Shown here in pieces: positions 56,825 to 64,000 of a stretch of DNA of 64,000 nucleotides (positions are counted from its first letter, which is position 1; each line of letters starts with the position of its first letter). The stretch is taken from assembly GCF_007954625.1 (NCBI RefSeq), contig NZ_CP042420.1, forward strand, positions 1,128,501-1,192,500, given 5' to 3'. A program made the translations under genes and the position numbers. The DNA is from Leuconostoc lactis (GTDB taxonomy: Bacteria; Bacillota; Bacilli; Lactobacillales; Lactobacillaceae). The notes under the pieces were generated by a model. It was not told the DNA's origin. It did not search any database and saw nothing but the letters and a program-made list of their open reading frames with translations.

Positions 56825-57499
56825 ATGACTAATTTTTCAGAAATAAAAGGCTTCCTCTTTGACCTAGACGGTGTGATTGCTGATACGGCGAAGTTCCATG
56901 GTCAAGCTTGGCGACAAGTTGCTGACAAAGTTGGTACACCATGGACAGAAGAATTGGCTGAAGGCCTCAAGGGGATTAGCCGAATGGATTCTCTCCAACT
57001 GATTTTAGAGGCAAGTGGTCAGGGTGATGCTTATAGTGACGCGGAAAAAGCAGTCTTGGCTGATGAAAAGAATCGCAACTACCAAACGCTGATTGCCACA
57101 CTGACAGAAGCTGATATTTTACCGGGGATGAAGGCCTTCATTACTAATGCTAAAGCAGCCGGGTATCAACTCGCCATTGCTTCGGCATCTAAGAATGCGC
57201 CACTTATCCTTGAACACCTCGGTTTGATGGACGATTTTGTTGGGATTGTCGATCCAGCAACACTTGCTAAGGGTAAGCCTGATCCAGAAATCTTTGTGCG
57301 GGCGGCGGAAATTTTATCATTGCCACCAGAACAAACGCTTGGCTTAGAAGATTCAACTTCTGGTATTGAAGCGATTAACGCAGCTGGCGCAATATCATTG
57401 GGTATCGGTGATTCAAATGTGTTGTCAGCAGCAGACTTGAATTTTGCAACAACTGCAGATGTGACGCTTGAAAACATTGCGGCTTTAATGGGTGAATAA
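56825..57499 (+). CDS. pgmB: Beta-phosphoglucomutase
   Basis: HAD-superfamily enzyme that converts beta-glucose 1-phosphate from MapA to glucose 6-phosphate. 224 residues. Motif I FLFDLDGVIADTAKFH has the phosphorylated Asp13 and acid/base Asp15; the cap domain GISRMDSLQLIL is near 54-65; motif II SASKN near 116; motif III KGKPDPEIF near 147; motif IV GLEDSTSGIEA near 170. Last gene of the maltose operon. No clear terminator lies between it and the hisS leader. Confidence 0.95.
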   Translation: MTNFSEIKGFLFDLDGVIADTAKFHGQAWRQVADKVGTPWTEELAEGLKGISRMDSLQLILEASGQGDAYSDAEKAVLADEKNRNYQTLIATLTEADILPGMKAFITNAKAAGYQLAIASASKNAPLILEHLGLMDDFVGIVDPATLAKGKPDPEIFVRAAEILSLPPEQTLGLEDSTSGIEAINAAGAISLGIGDSNVLSAADLNFATTADVTLENIAALMGE

Positions 57500-57764
57500 C
57501 TGCTTGACTTTAAAGCAGTGACCCGCTATGATTAGGTTATATATTAAAGCCGATGAATTGGAAAAATCACAGTTTGGACCTTTAGAAATTTTGCGGGTGA
57601 TGCAAGCAAAACAATGACGTGATTGGTGACACCTTGGAGGTCGCTGTTGTTCAAGACAGTGCGTGGTTGCGCGATAAGCAGTCAAAGTGACAGTCAGTGC
57701 TGTCAATATTTAAGGTGGTACCGTGCAAAAGCGCCCTTAACGATTAGTCGTTAAGGGCGCTTTT
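57500..57764 (+). ncRNA. T-box riboswitch controlling hisS-aspS
   Basis: The 3' half is textbook. Antiterminator: AAGG (57712-57715), bulge TGGTACC, GTGC, loop AAAA, GCGC, CCTT (57735-57738). Competing terminator: 57727-57743 with 57748-57764, around TTAG. A stem III-like hairpin TGACAG/CTGTCA (57688-57705) precedes it. The 5' half is less clear: GCA/TGC plus ACCCGC (57521-57526)/GCGGGT (57593-57598) could be a stem I base with a K-turn, but TTGACT (57504-57509)-17 bp-TATGAT would start the RNA inside it. I could not assign the specifier codon (His or Asp expected). Confidence 0.85.
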
Positions 57765-57785
57765 GAGGTTTAATGTAAAAAATAA

Positions 57786-57836
57786 AAGGAGTAGGCGTTG
57801 TCGACAATCTATACGTCGCGCAACGTGTGAATGAAA
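57786..57836 (+). promoter_or_regulatory. hisS leader: Shine-Dalgarno and stem before the start
   Basis: AAAGGAG (57786-57791 region) precedes CGTTG (57796-57800), which pairs with CAACG (57821-57825); CGAC/GTCG continues the stem inward. ATG 57837 is 11 nt past the stem, ATG 57831 is 5 nt. The Shine-Dalgarno also suits TTG 57798, which would encode a 10-codon peptide whose TGA (57828-57830) directly precedes ATG 57831, allowing coupled translation. Confidence 0.45.
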
Positions 57837-59138
57837 ATGGCAAAAGCAACTTTCCAACGCCCCAAAGGCACAGCTGATTTGTTACCAGAACAAACTGTCC
57901 AATGGCAATATGTTGAAAATCTAGCCCGCGTTTTGTTTGGCGATTACAATTTTAAAGAGGTGCGGACACCACTTTTTGAAAACTTTGAAGTCTTTTCACG
58001 TTCAGCAGGGGATACCTCTGATGTGGTGACAAAAGAAATGTATGACTTCTACGATAAGGGTGATCGCCATGTGGCCTTGCGGCCAGAAGGCACGGCCGGC
58101 ATCGTGCGTGCCTTTGTGGAAAATAAGCTTTATGGCCCAGAATTTGACAAGCCGTATAAAGCCTTTTACATTGGCCCAATGTTTCGTTATGAACGACCAC
58201 AAGCTGGTCGTTTCCGTCAATTCCACCAAATTGGCGCAGAAGCCTTTGGCTCATCATCACCAGCGCTTGATGTTGAAATCATCGCAATGCTGATCAATTT
58301 TTTCCAAACTCTTGGCTTGGATAACTTGAAGGTTGCCATTAATTCCTTAGGGGATAAGGCAACCCGTGACGCTTATCGTCAGGCTTTGATTGACTATTTG
58401 AAGCCACACTTTGATGAACTATCTGCTGATTCACAAGCACGTTTAGAAAAGAATCCGTTGCGTGTCTTGGATTCTAAAGATCCACGTGATCAAGTCTTTG
58501 TTGCGGATGCACCAGTAATTTTGGATTATCTTTCTGATGAGGCAAAAGCGCATTGGGAAAAAGTCCAAGCATTGTTGACTGCGCTTGATATTCCATTTGA
58601 AGTTGATCCGACAATGGTGCGTGGTTTGGATTATTATAACGATACCATTTTTGAAATCATGACGGTGGATGACACCTTAAAAGGGGCAGCAACCATTGCT
58701 GGTGGCGGTCGTTATTCTGGCCTTGTATCAGAATTTGGTGGACCGGAAACGCCAGGTGTTGGCTTTGGAATTGGGGTTGAACGCTTGGTGAGTCTCCTTG
58801 AGGCCAAAGGCTTAAAGCCAGTTGAACCCGAAGGGCTAGACTTTTATGTTGTCAATATTGGTGACGACACAGAAGTGGCAGCCATGCAAATTGTACAAGC
58901 CATTCGTGGTTTTGGTTACGTCGCGGAACGTGATTACTTGGGGCGCTCAGCGAAAGCTCAATTTAAATCAGCTGATCGTTACCAAAGCAAATACGTGGTC
59001 ACAATTGGTGAACAAGAATTAGCTGATCACGTAGCGAAGATTAAAACTATGGCAACTGGTCAGCAACAAACAGTGAAATTAGCTGATCTTTACACAGATT
59101 TGCCAACAATTATTGATGCAGAAGGAGATGAAGAATAA
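57837..59138 (+). CDS. hisS: Histidine-tRNA ligase
   Basis: Class IIa synthetase charging tRNA-His. About 433 residues from ATG 57837 (or 435 from ATG 57831). Motif 1 around [19 protein letters not shown], motif 2 [20 protein letters not shown] near 118-137, histidine-specific [14 protein letters not shown] near 261-274, motif 3 [13 protein letters not shown] near 305, and a C-terminal anticodon domain. It is the first gene under the T-box and its stop overlaps the aspS start region by 1 nt. Confidence 0.95.
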   Translation: MAKATFQRPKGTADLLPEQTVQWQYVENLARVLFGDYNFKEVRTPLFENFEVFSRSAGDTSDVVTKEMYDFYDKGDRHVALRPEGTAGIVRAFVENKLYGPEFDKPYKAFYIGPMFRYERPQAGRFRQFHQIGAEAFGSSSPALDVEIIAMLINFFQTLGLDNLKVAINSLGDKATRDAYRQALIDYLKPHFDELSADSQARLEKNPLRVLDSKDPRDQVFVADAPVILDYLSDEAKAHWEKVQALLTALDIPFEVDPTMVRGLDYYNDTIFEIMTVDDTLKGAATIAGGGRYSGLVSEFGGPETPGVGFGIGVERLVSLLEAKGLKPVEPEGLDFYVVNIGDDTEVAAMQIVQAIRGFGYVAERDYLGRSAKAQFKSADRYQSKYVVTIGEQELADHVAKIKTMATGQQQTVKLADLYTDLPTIIDAEGDEE

Positions 59139-60907
59139 TGAAGCGAACAACATATGCCGGCTTAATTGATGAAAAGTATCTTGGCCAAACCGTGACACTA
59201 TCAGGTTGGGTACAAAAGCGCCGTGATTTTGGTGACTTGATTTTCGTTGACTTGCGTGATCGTGAAGGGATTGTGCAACTCACATTTAACGCGACCCATC
59301 CAGCTGCGTTGGCCGTGGCAGAAGCCATGCGCAATGAATACGTGATTGCTGTGACAGGGACAGTTATTGATCGTGAAGCGAGCCAAGTGAACAATAAGAT
59401 TCATTCGGGTAAAGTGGAAATTGATGTTACAGAAGCAGAAATCTTAGCCACATCAAAAACACCACCATTTTATATCGAAGATGGTGTGAACGCCAACGAA
59501 GAATTGAAGTTGCAATACCGTTATTTGGACTTACGTCGACCAGAAATGCAAAAGAATCTTCGCATTCGCTCAAAGATCATGTCAAGCGCGATGAAATTTA
59601 TGGATGACAATGATTTTATCAATATTGAAACGCCAATTTTGGCCAAGTCAACACCAGAAGGCGCACGTGATTACTTAGTCCCTTCACGTATTTTCCCAGG
59701 TTCATTTTATGCCTTGCCACAATCACCACAATTGTTTAAGCAATTATTGATGGGCGCTGGTTTTGATCGTTATTTCCAAATTGCGCGGGCCTTCCGTGAT
59801 GAAGATTTGCGTGGTGATCGTCAACCAGAATTTACCCAAATGGATTTGGAAACATCATTTATGTCAGCTGATGAAATCCGGGCCTTAGTGAATGAATGGG
59901 TGAAGACGATGATGCATGATGTCATCGGTTATGATCTAGACACTGCCGCAATTCAAACACTTACTTGGGAAGAAGCGATGACGCGTTTTGGGACGGATAA
60001 GCCTGATTTGCGTATTCCTTACGAACTTAAGGACTTGTCTGAAACGGTCAAGGATTCTGAATTTGGGGTCTTTGCGAATGCGGTCAAAGATGGTGGGGTT
60101 GTCAAAGCGATTGCCGTTCCAGGTGGTGCGGCGCACTACTCACGTAAAGATATCGATAAGCTCGCACAATATATCGAACGCTTTGGGGCAAAGGGCTTAG
60201 CTTGGTTAAAGGTAACAGCTGATGGTATTTCTGGCCCAATCGCCAAGTTCTTCCCTGAAGCGGATGCGTTGCTTGAAGACACTAGCGCCAAAGAAGGTGA
60301 CTTGTTGTTGTTTGGTGCCGGCCGTGCGGATGTTGTCGCTGCAACCTTAGATTACCTACGTCGTCAAACAGCGCAAGATTTGGATTTGATTGATCAAGAA
60401 AATCCTTGGGCCTTTGCCTGGATTGTGGATTGGCCATTGTTTGAATATTCTGAAGAATTTGATCGCTGGATTGCCGCGCACCATCCATTTACCATGCCAA
60501 ATGAGGCAGATTTGCACTATCTTGATGAGGGTGAAGATCCGCACCAAGCCCATGCACAAAGTTATGACTTGGTCTTAAATGGTTACGAACTAGGATCAGG
60601 GTCAATCCGTATTCATCGCATGGATGTACAAGAAAAGATGCTCAAGGCACTTGGCTTCACACCAGAAGCAGCGCATGAAGCGTTTGGCTTCTTACTTGAA
60701 GGCATGGAATATGGTTTCCCACCAATGGGCGGTATTGCGCTTGGTTTGGATCGTTTGGCCATGTTACTTGCGGGACAAGATAACATTCGTGAAGTGATTG
60801 CCTTCCCTAAAAATTCACGCGCAACTGAACCAATGACTGAAGCACCAACACGTGTGGACGGTAAGCAATTGAATGATCTTGGCTTAATTGTTCCTGATGC
60901 TGACTAA
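59138..60907 (+). CDS. aspS: Aspartate-tRNA ligase
   Basis: Class IIb synthetase of the bacterial type, 589 residues: OB-fold anticodon domain (about 1-105), catalytic core with motif 2 [18 protein letters not shown] near 219-236, the bacterial GAD insertion (about 290-415), and motif 3 [16 protein letters not shown] near 530. AAGGAG 11 nt before ATG, within the end of hisS. hisS-aspS is a common Gram-positive pair under T-box control. Whether it is discriminating or also charges tRNA-Asn is not shown, but asnS is present, so discriminating is likely. Confidence 0.96.
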   Translation: MKRTTYAGLIDEKYLGQTVTLSGWVQKRRDFGDLIFVDLRDREGIVQLTFNATHPAALAVAEAMRNEYVIAVTGTVIDREASQVNNKIHSGKVEIDVTEAEILATSKTPPFYIEDGVNANEELKLQYRYLDLRRPEMQKNLRIRSKIMSSAMKFMDDNDFINIETPILAKSTPEGARDYLVPSRIFPGSFYALPQSPQLFKQLLMGAGFDRYFQIARAFRDEDLRGDRQPEFTQMDLETSFMSADEIRALVNEWVKTMMHDVIGYDLDTAAIQTLTWEEAMTRFGTDKPDLRIPYELKDLSETVKDSEFGVFANAVKDGGVVKAIAVPGGAAHYSRKDIDKLAQYIERFGAKGLAWLKVTADGISGPIAKFFPEADALLEDTSAKEGDLLLFGAGRADVVAATLDYLRRQTAQDLDLIDQENPWAFAWIVDWPLFEYSEEFDRWIAAHHPFTMPNEADLHYLDEGEDPHQAHAQSYDLVLNGYELGSGSIRIHRMDVQEKMLKALGFTPEAAHEAFGFLLEGMEYGFPPMGGIALGLDRLAMLLAGQDNIREVIAFPKNSRATEPMTEAPTRVDGKQLNDLGLIVPDAD

Positions 60908-60987
60908 ATGAGAAAATACGTGTCGTTTATCTTGATTAGAGGTATATTTTTGTGGGCATTCATGCTATATTTATCATACTCTAATTC

Positions 60988-61017
60988 AAAAAGGACAAGC
61001 GTTAACGCACATTCATC
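60988..61017 (+). promoter_or_regulatory. yitT-like leader: Shine-Dalgarno, palindrome GCGTTAACGC, start
   Basis: AAAAAGGA ends at 60995; GCGTTAACGC (60999-61008) can fold as GCG-TTAA-CGC; ATG 61018 follows 9 nt later. The Shine-Dalgarno is 22 nt from the start without the fold. Weakest of the similar leaders; the palindrome could instead be an operator. The 110-nt gap after aspS otherwise shows only a -10-like TGC-TATATT near 60963. Confidence 0.3.
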
Positions 61018-61884
61018 ATGCGAAAATTTTTCCACAACTTTATGAAACATCGCATTGCCGGACGTATCGGTGGGGCGGTCTTTTATGCCGTTATTGTCGC
61101 GGTAGCCATGGATTATTTCTGGCGACCAGGCCATATTTACTCCTCTGGTTTTACCGGCTTTGCCCAATTAGTGGCAACGTTATCTGGTGGGCACATCCCA
61201 GTTGGCTTGGCGTTGGCCCTTGTTAATTTGCCGATGTTGATGATTGCTTGGTGGCGGTTATCGTGGCGGTTTGCGATTTTTACCACTTTGGCTGTTTTAC
61301 TCAGTGCGGCCTTCATTCCACTCTTTGATACGCATCGGGTGTTAACGCCTGATCCACTGATTAACGCATTGTTTGGTGGCGCCCTAAATGGGATGGCTGT
61401 TGGAACGGCATTGCGTTATGGGGTTGGAACGGGTGGCCTTGATGTGATTGGCATCTTAGTCAAAAAGAAGTTTGGCTTTAAGATGGGGCCGGTAAATCTC
61501 GGCTTTAACGCGTTGATTATGATTGGCGCGGGTGTGACTTACGGTTGGAAATACGCGCTCTATTCAATTGTCGGTGTCGTCGTGAGTTCACGTATGATTG
61601 ATGCCTTTTATACGCGTCAACAGCAAATGCAGGTGATGATTATTACGACGAAACCAGATGAAATGGTGCAAGGCATTTATGATAAAATGCGGCGTGGCGT
61701 GACCATTATCAACGATGCGCGTGGCGGCTATACTGGTGAAGGACGTTCCGTATTATTGACGGTGATTACCGATCAAGAACGTTATGAATTACGGGAAGTG
61801 ATGAAGGCAGTTGATGAACATGCCTTTTCGTCAACGTGGAAGATCGAACATACCGTGGGCCGTTTCTACGAACCAGAACTATAA
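61018..61884 (+). CDS. YitT-family membrane protein with C-terminal DUF2179 domain
   Basis: 288 residues: five hydrophobic segments (about 18-37, 48-70, 78-97, 110-130, 150-175), then a cytosolic DUF2179 domain (QVMIITTKPDEMVQGIYDKM ... RGGYTGEGRSVLLTVI) near 203-275. The conserved GTALRYGVGTGGLDVIG loop near 130-146 is characteristic. Function of the family is not established. Hairpin terminator overlaps its stop codon. Confidence 0.88.
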   Translation: MRKFFHNFMKHRIAGRIGGAVFYAVIVAVAMDYFWRPGHIYSSGFTGFAQLVATLSGGHIPVGLALALVNLPMLMIAWWRLSWRFAIFTTLAVLLSAAFIPLFDTHRVLTPDPLINALFGGALNGMAVGTALRYGVGTGGLDVIGILVKKKFGFKMGPVNLGFNALIMIGAGVTYGWKYALYSIVGVVVSSRMIDAFYTRQQQMQVMIITTKPDEMVQGIYDKMRRGVTIINDARGGYTGEGRSVLLTVITDQERYELREVMKAVDEHAFSSTWKIEHTVGRFYEPEL

Positions 61885-61914
61885 AAAAAGCGAATCGTAC
61901 GATTCGCTTTTTTT
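61883..61914. terminator. Bidirectional terminator between yitT-like gene and GH13
   Basis: 15-bp near-perfect palindrome of GCGAATCG/CGATTCGC flanked by seven As and seven Ts, with a 2-nt centre. Confidence 0.92.
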
Positions 61915-61943
61915 GCTGGCTAATTTTTGGTATTTTTAAAACG

Positions 61944-63587
61944 TTAGTGATACCAGATAATAGATTGAAATGGTTTCAGGTGCAGGGTGGGGGATATTTC
62001 TGGGATAGGATTAATGGTCGCTAGCAATGGCTGCCAGCCTTTATTGAGTAGTTGTTTGGGCAGGGAAATTGTTTGAGCGGTATCTGACAAGTTGATGATA
62101 ATTAAGCGTTGGCTATCAGTTGTATGTCGTGTAAACACTAACATTTTAGTGTTTGCTATAGTGATTAACTGAAAATCACCTGATTTTAAGGTGTCATCAT
62201 GTCGACGGAGATGAATTAAACGACGATAATAATTCAGTATGGAGTCAGGATTTTCTCGACTCTCCAGATAATTACGCGTTGTTGTGTTAGGATTAGTCAC
62301 CAACCAGGTCTTTTTAGCATCTGATGCGTTGTCGGAAAAGCCAAATTTCGTCCATTGCATCGGGGTCCGAGCATTGTCACGTGACCAACTTGTTGCTTTT
62401 TTTAAAGCTAAATCTGTTGCCATACCCGTCGACTTAAAGCGTTGAAAATCATGATAAGTTGGTGGATCATCAATTTGGTCTGGCGAAGTAAAGGGCATGT
62501 TGGTCATACCTAATTCCTCACCTTGATAAATAAACGGTGTACCGCGCAATGTGAGCAACAAAGTTGCCAAGCTTTTCGCTGCTAAAGGATTGTTATCGCC
62601 ATAAACAGTCAGTGATCTAGGCTGATCGTGATTTTCAAGATATAGCCCTAGCCAGCCCTGGGAATTGAGTTGTGTTTCCCACGTTGTCAAGCTAGACAAT
62701 AAATGATTGATGTCGGCGCGTGGTGGGACTTCTGATTGACGAGATTGATGTTCTAATTCAAAAATCATGTCAATGAAACCCTGTGGTCCCGTCCAATTTC
62801 TAGCCGTGTCAGCATGTACACCACCAGCTTCACCAACAGTCATCAAATGAAGTGATTGAAAAGTATCATGCAAACGTTTTAAAAATTTTTCGATACCTGG
62901 ATTATTTGCAAAAATATCAAATTGATGTTCACCAGTGGGTTGTGGTGTCTCAAATGAAAATTTTTTAAGGTGACTAAGCGCATCCAGACGAAAACCATCA
63001 ATATTTTGCTCAGACCACCAAGTCATCATATTGATCATTTCGGTTTGTACAGATGGATTTTCCCAATTTAAATCAGGCTGTTCTGGCGCAAACAAGTGGA
63101 AATACCATTCATCAGTTGGCTCATTATAGGTCCAAACACTATCGCCAGTAAAATTAGTCCAATTGTTTGGTGGCTGGTGATGATGGTTTGGTTGCCAAAT
63201 ATAAAAATCGTGGTAAGGGTTAGTACGACTGGTTTTGGCTGCTTTGAACCAAGCATGTTGGTTTGAGGTATGGTTGACAACTAAATCCATAATGACACGA
63301 ATATCTTGTTTGTGAGCTGCTGCAATAAGCGCTTTGAAATCAGATAATGTCCCATACTCTGGCGCGATGTTTTGAAAATCAGCAATGTCATAACCGTTGT
63401 CGACATTTGGCGAGGTATAAATTGGATTTAACCAAATAAAATCAATACCAAGCCATTTAAGATAAGGTAGGCGCTTAATAATACCCTGCAAATCGCCGAT
63501 ACCATCATGATTTGTATCTTGAAATGAGCGTGGGTAAATTTGATAGCCGATAGCTGATTGCCACCATGGTGGCGCAATTTTTGTCAT
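61944..63587 (-). CDS. GH13 alpha-glucosidase (GH13_31 type)
   Basis: Cytosolic exo-acting glucosidase, 547 residues from ATG 63587 (GAGGTG 7 nt upstream; the frame's first codon is a TTG just before). Conserved regions: DLVVNHTSNQH near 101-111, QPDLNWENP near 170, GFRLDALSH with nucleophile Asp202, TVGEAGG with acid/base Glu253, ENHDQPR with Asp321. The residue after the nucleophile is Ala203; in this subfamily Val there goes with alpha-1,6 and Ala/Thr with alpha-1,4 preference, so a maltose-type activity is suggested. It follows a second GH13 gene 18 nt upstream. Confidence 0.9.
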   Translation of the reverse strand: MTKIAPPWWQSAIGYQIYPRSFQDTNHDGIGDLQGIIKRLPYLKWLGIDFIWLNPIYTSPNVDNGYDIADFQNIAPEYGTLSDFKALIAAAHKQDIRVIMDLVVNHTSNQHAWFKAAKTSRTNPYHDFYIWQPNHHHQPPNNWTNFTGDSVWTYNEPTDEWYFHLFAPEQPDLNWENPSVQTEMINMMTWWSEQNIDGFRLDALSHLKKFSFETPQPTGEHQFDIFANNPGIEKFLKRLHDTFQSLHLMTVGEAGGVHADTARNWTGPQGFIDMIFELEHQSRQSEVPPRADINHLLSSLTTWETQLNSQGWLGLYLENHDQPRSLTVYGDNNPLAAKSLATLLLTLRGTPFIYQGEELGMTNMPFTSPDQIDDPPTYHDFQRFKSTGMATDLALKKATSWSRDNARTPMQWTKFGFSDNASDAKKTWLVTNPNTTTRNYLESRENPDSILNYYRRLIHLRRHDDTLKSGDFQLITIANTKMLVFTRHTTDSQRLIIINLSDTAQTISLPKQLLNKGWQPLLATINPIPEISPTLHLKPFQSIIWYH

Positions 63588-63605
63588 CAATAAACACCTC
63601 TAAAA

Positions 63606-64000
63606 TTACAATTTTGTCGTGACTTGAACCACAAATGCTTCATAAGGTTGCAGCGTTTTATGCTGCAAAGTTTTTGGTGCGTCATAATTGGCAATTATGG
63701 TGGCTTCTATATGATCGGCGCTTGTGAATGTATTGGTCTGATGACTGAAATTAGTCACAACCAGCCAAGTTAAATCGTGATAGTGTCGGTAATAAGCAAA
63801 GACTTGATCAGCTGTATCAATGAGCTCAAAATCCCCATAGACCACGATGGGATTTTGATGTCTCAGTGCAATTAATTTTTGATACGTGTAGAAAACACTG
63901 TTGGGATTATTCAAAGCTGCTTCAACATTAATATCAGGGTAATTGCTATTGGTATCAATCCATGGGTCAACATCAGAGAAACCCCCATTAAGGCTATTGC
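63606..64000 (-). CDS. GH13 glucosidase, C-terminal part (cut by the window end)
   Basis: Open in frame from the stop at 63606 to the window edge, at least 131 residues. The stretch GGFSDVDPWI, then NYPDINVEAALNNPNSVFYTYQKLIALR is the typical end of the catalytic barrel in oligo-1,6-glucosidase/dextran glucosidase/trehalose-6-phosphate hydrolase-type GH13 enzymes, followed by the C-terminal beta domain. It is not a shadow: the ORF continues upstream past its first in-window start codon. Which subfamily it is cannot be told without the active-site part. Confidence 0.85.
   Translation of the reverse strand, partial: NSLNGGFSDVDPWIDTNSNYPDINVEAALNNPNSVFYTYQKLIALRHQNPIVVYGDFELIDTADQVFAYYRHYHDLTWLVVTNFSHQTNTFTSADHIEATIIANYDAPKTLQHKTLQPYEAFVVQVTTKL

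Noticed and set aside
57485..57706. 73-codon minus-strand ORF opposite the T-box
   Set aside because: Lies over conserved T-box elements, has no start signals and an unlikely residue composition.
60930..60990. 7-bp inverted repeat ATTAGAG/CTCTAAT upstream of the yitT-like gene
   Set aside because: Short arms in AT-rich sequence about 40 nt apart; easily chance.
60908..61045. 45-codon ORF with a hydrophobic stretch starting right after the aspS stop
   Set aside because: No Shine-Dalgarno, overlaps the yitT-like start in another frame, and composition looks like noncoding AT-rich sequence.

Overview
The window is a gene-dense stretch of core chromosome from a low-GC Gram-positive lactic acid bacterium. 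The mevalonate isoprenoid pathway, a PolC-type replicase, the uppS-cdsA-rseP-proS-polC order, the dinG-ypmB-aspB-asnS-dnaD order, T-box control, CcpA-type cre sites and a maltose phosphorylase operon all fit Lactobacillaceae. The Leuconostoc/Weissella group is my best guess, but that is inference. I see no phage, insertion sequence, CRISPR array or rRNA.

Layout. 0-7.5 kb holds purine genes (purD-fhs and purB-hpt) behind two closely similar control regions with repeated CGAAC boxes, plus an esterase and an OFA-family transporter. 7.5-10.5 kb (minus strand) is the lower mevalonate cluster mvaD-mvaK2-fni; mevalonate kinase stands alone 29 kb away at 39.2-40.1 kb. 10.7-19.2 kb carries an AI-2E family membrane protein, trmL, tRNA-Glu, ftsK, adenine deaminase with a small unknown partner, and glmS. 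19.3-28.3 kb is uppS-cdsA-rseP-proS-polC (cell-wall lipid carrier, phospholipid precursor, intramembrane protease, Pro-tRNA ligase, replicase). 28.4-39.1 kb is mixed: a PsiE-like protein, ribokinase, RNA methyltransferase, BMP-family binding protein, DUF1831-like protein, phosphatase, recD2, prs, SGNH hydrolase and aldo/keto reductase. 40.1-48.0 kb is dinG-ypmB-aspB-asnS-dnaD and an RNA methyltransferase. 48.1-51.0 kb has an aminotransferase, a GNAT, a nitroreductase and a 44-residue lysine-rich minus-strand ORF. 51.1-57.5 kb is a maltose locus: LacI regulator, sugar transporter, maltose phosphorylase, aldose 1-epimerase, beta-phosphoglucomutase. 57.5-60.9 kb is T-box-controlled hisS-aspS, followed by a YitT-family protein and two tandem GH13 glucosidases on the minus strand, the second cut by the window end.

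How it fits together. Adenine deaminase, Hpt, PurB, PurD, Fhs and Prs form a purine salvage and synthesis set, with Fhs making the formyl donor and Prs the PRPP. Maltose enters, is split by phosphorolysis to glucose plus beta-glucose 1-phosphate, the anomers are interconverted, and the phosphate is moved to C6 for glycolysis; the GH13 enzymes would feed the same pool.

Most unusual signals. (1) Six or seven genes (rbsK, the DUF1831-like gene, asnS, the GNAT, the nitroreductase, hisS and perhaps yitT) have their only good Shine-Dalgarno sequence far upstream (22 to about 100 nt), with a potential stem filling the gap so that its 3' arm ends about 9-15 nt before the start codon. (2) The encoded proteins are nearly free of cysteine: about 15 in roughly 19,800 residues by eye. 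PolC has lost the cysteines of its zinc module and the BMP protein has no lipobox cysteine. (3) The DinG-like protein keeps its exonuclease but has a degenerate helicase.
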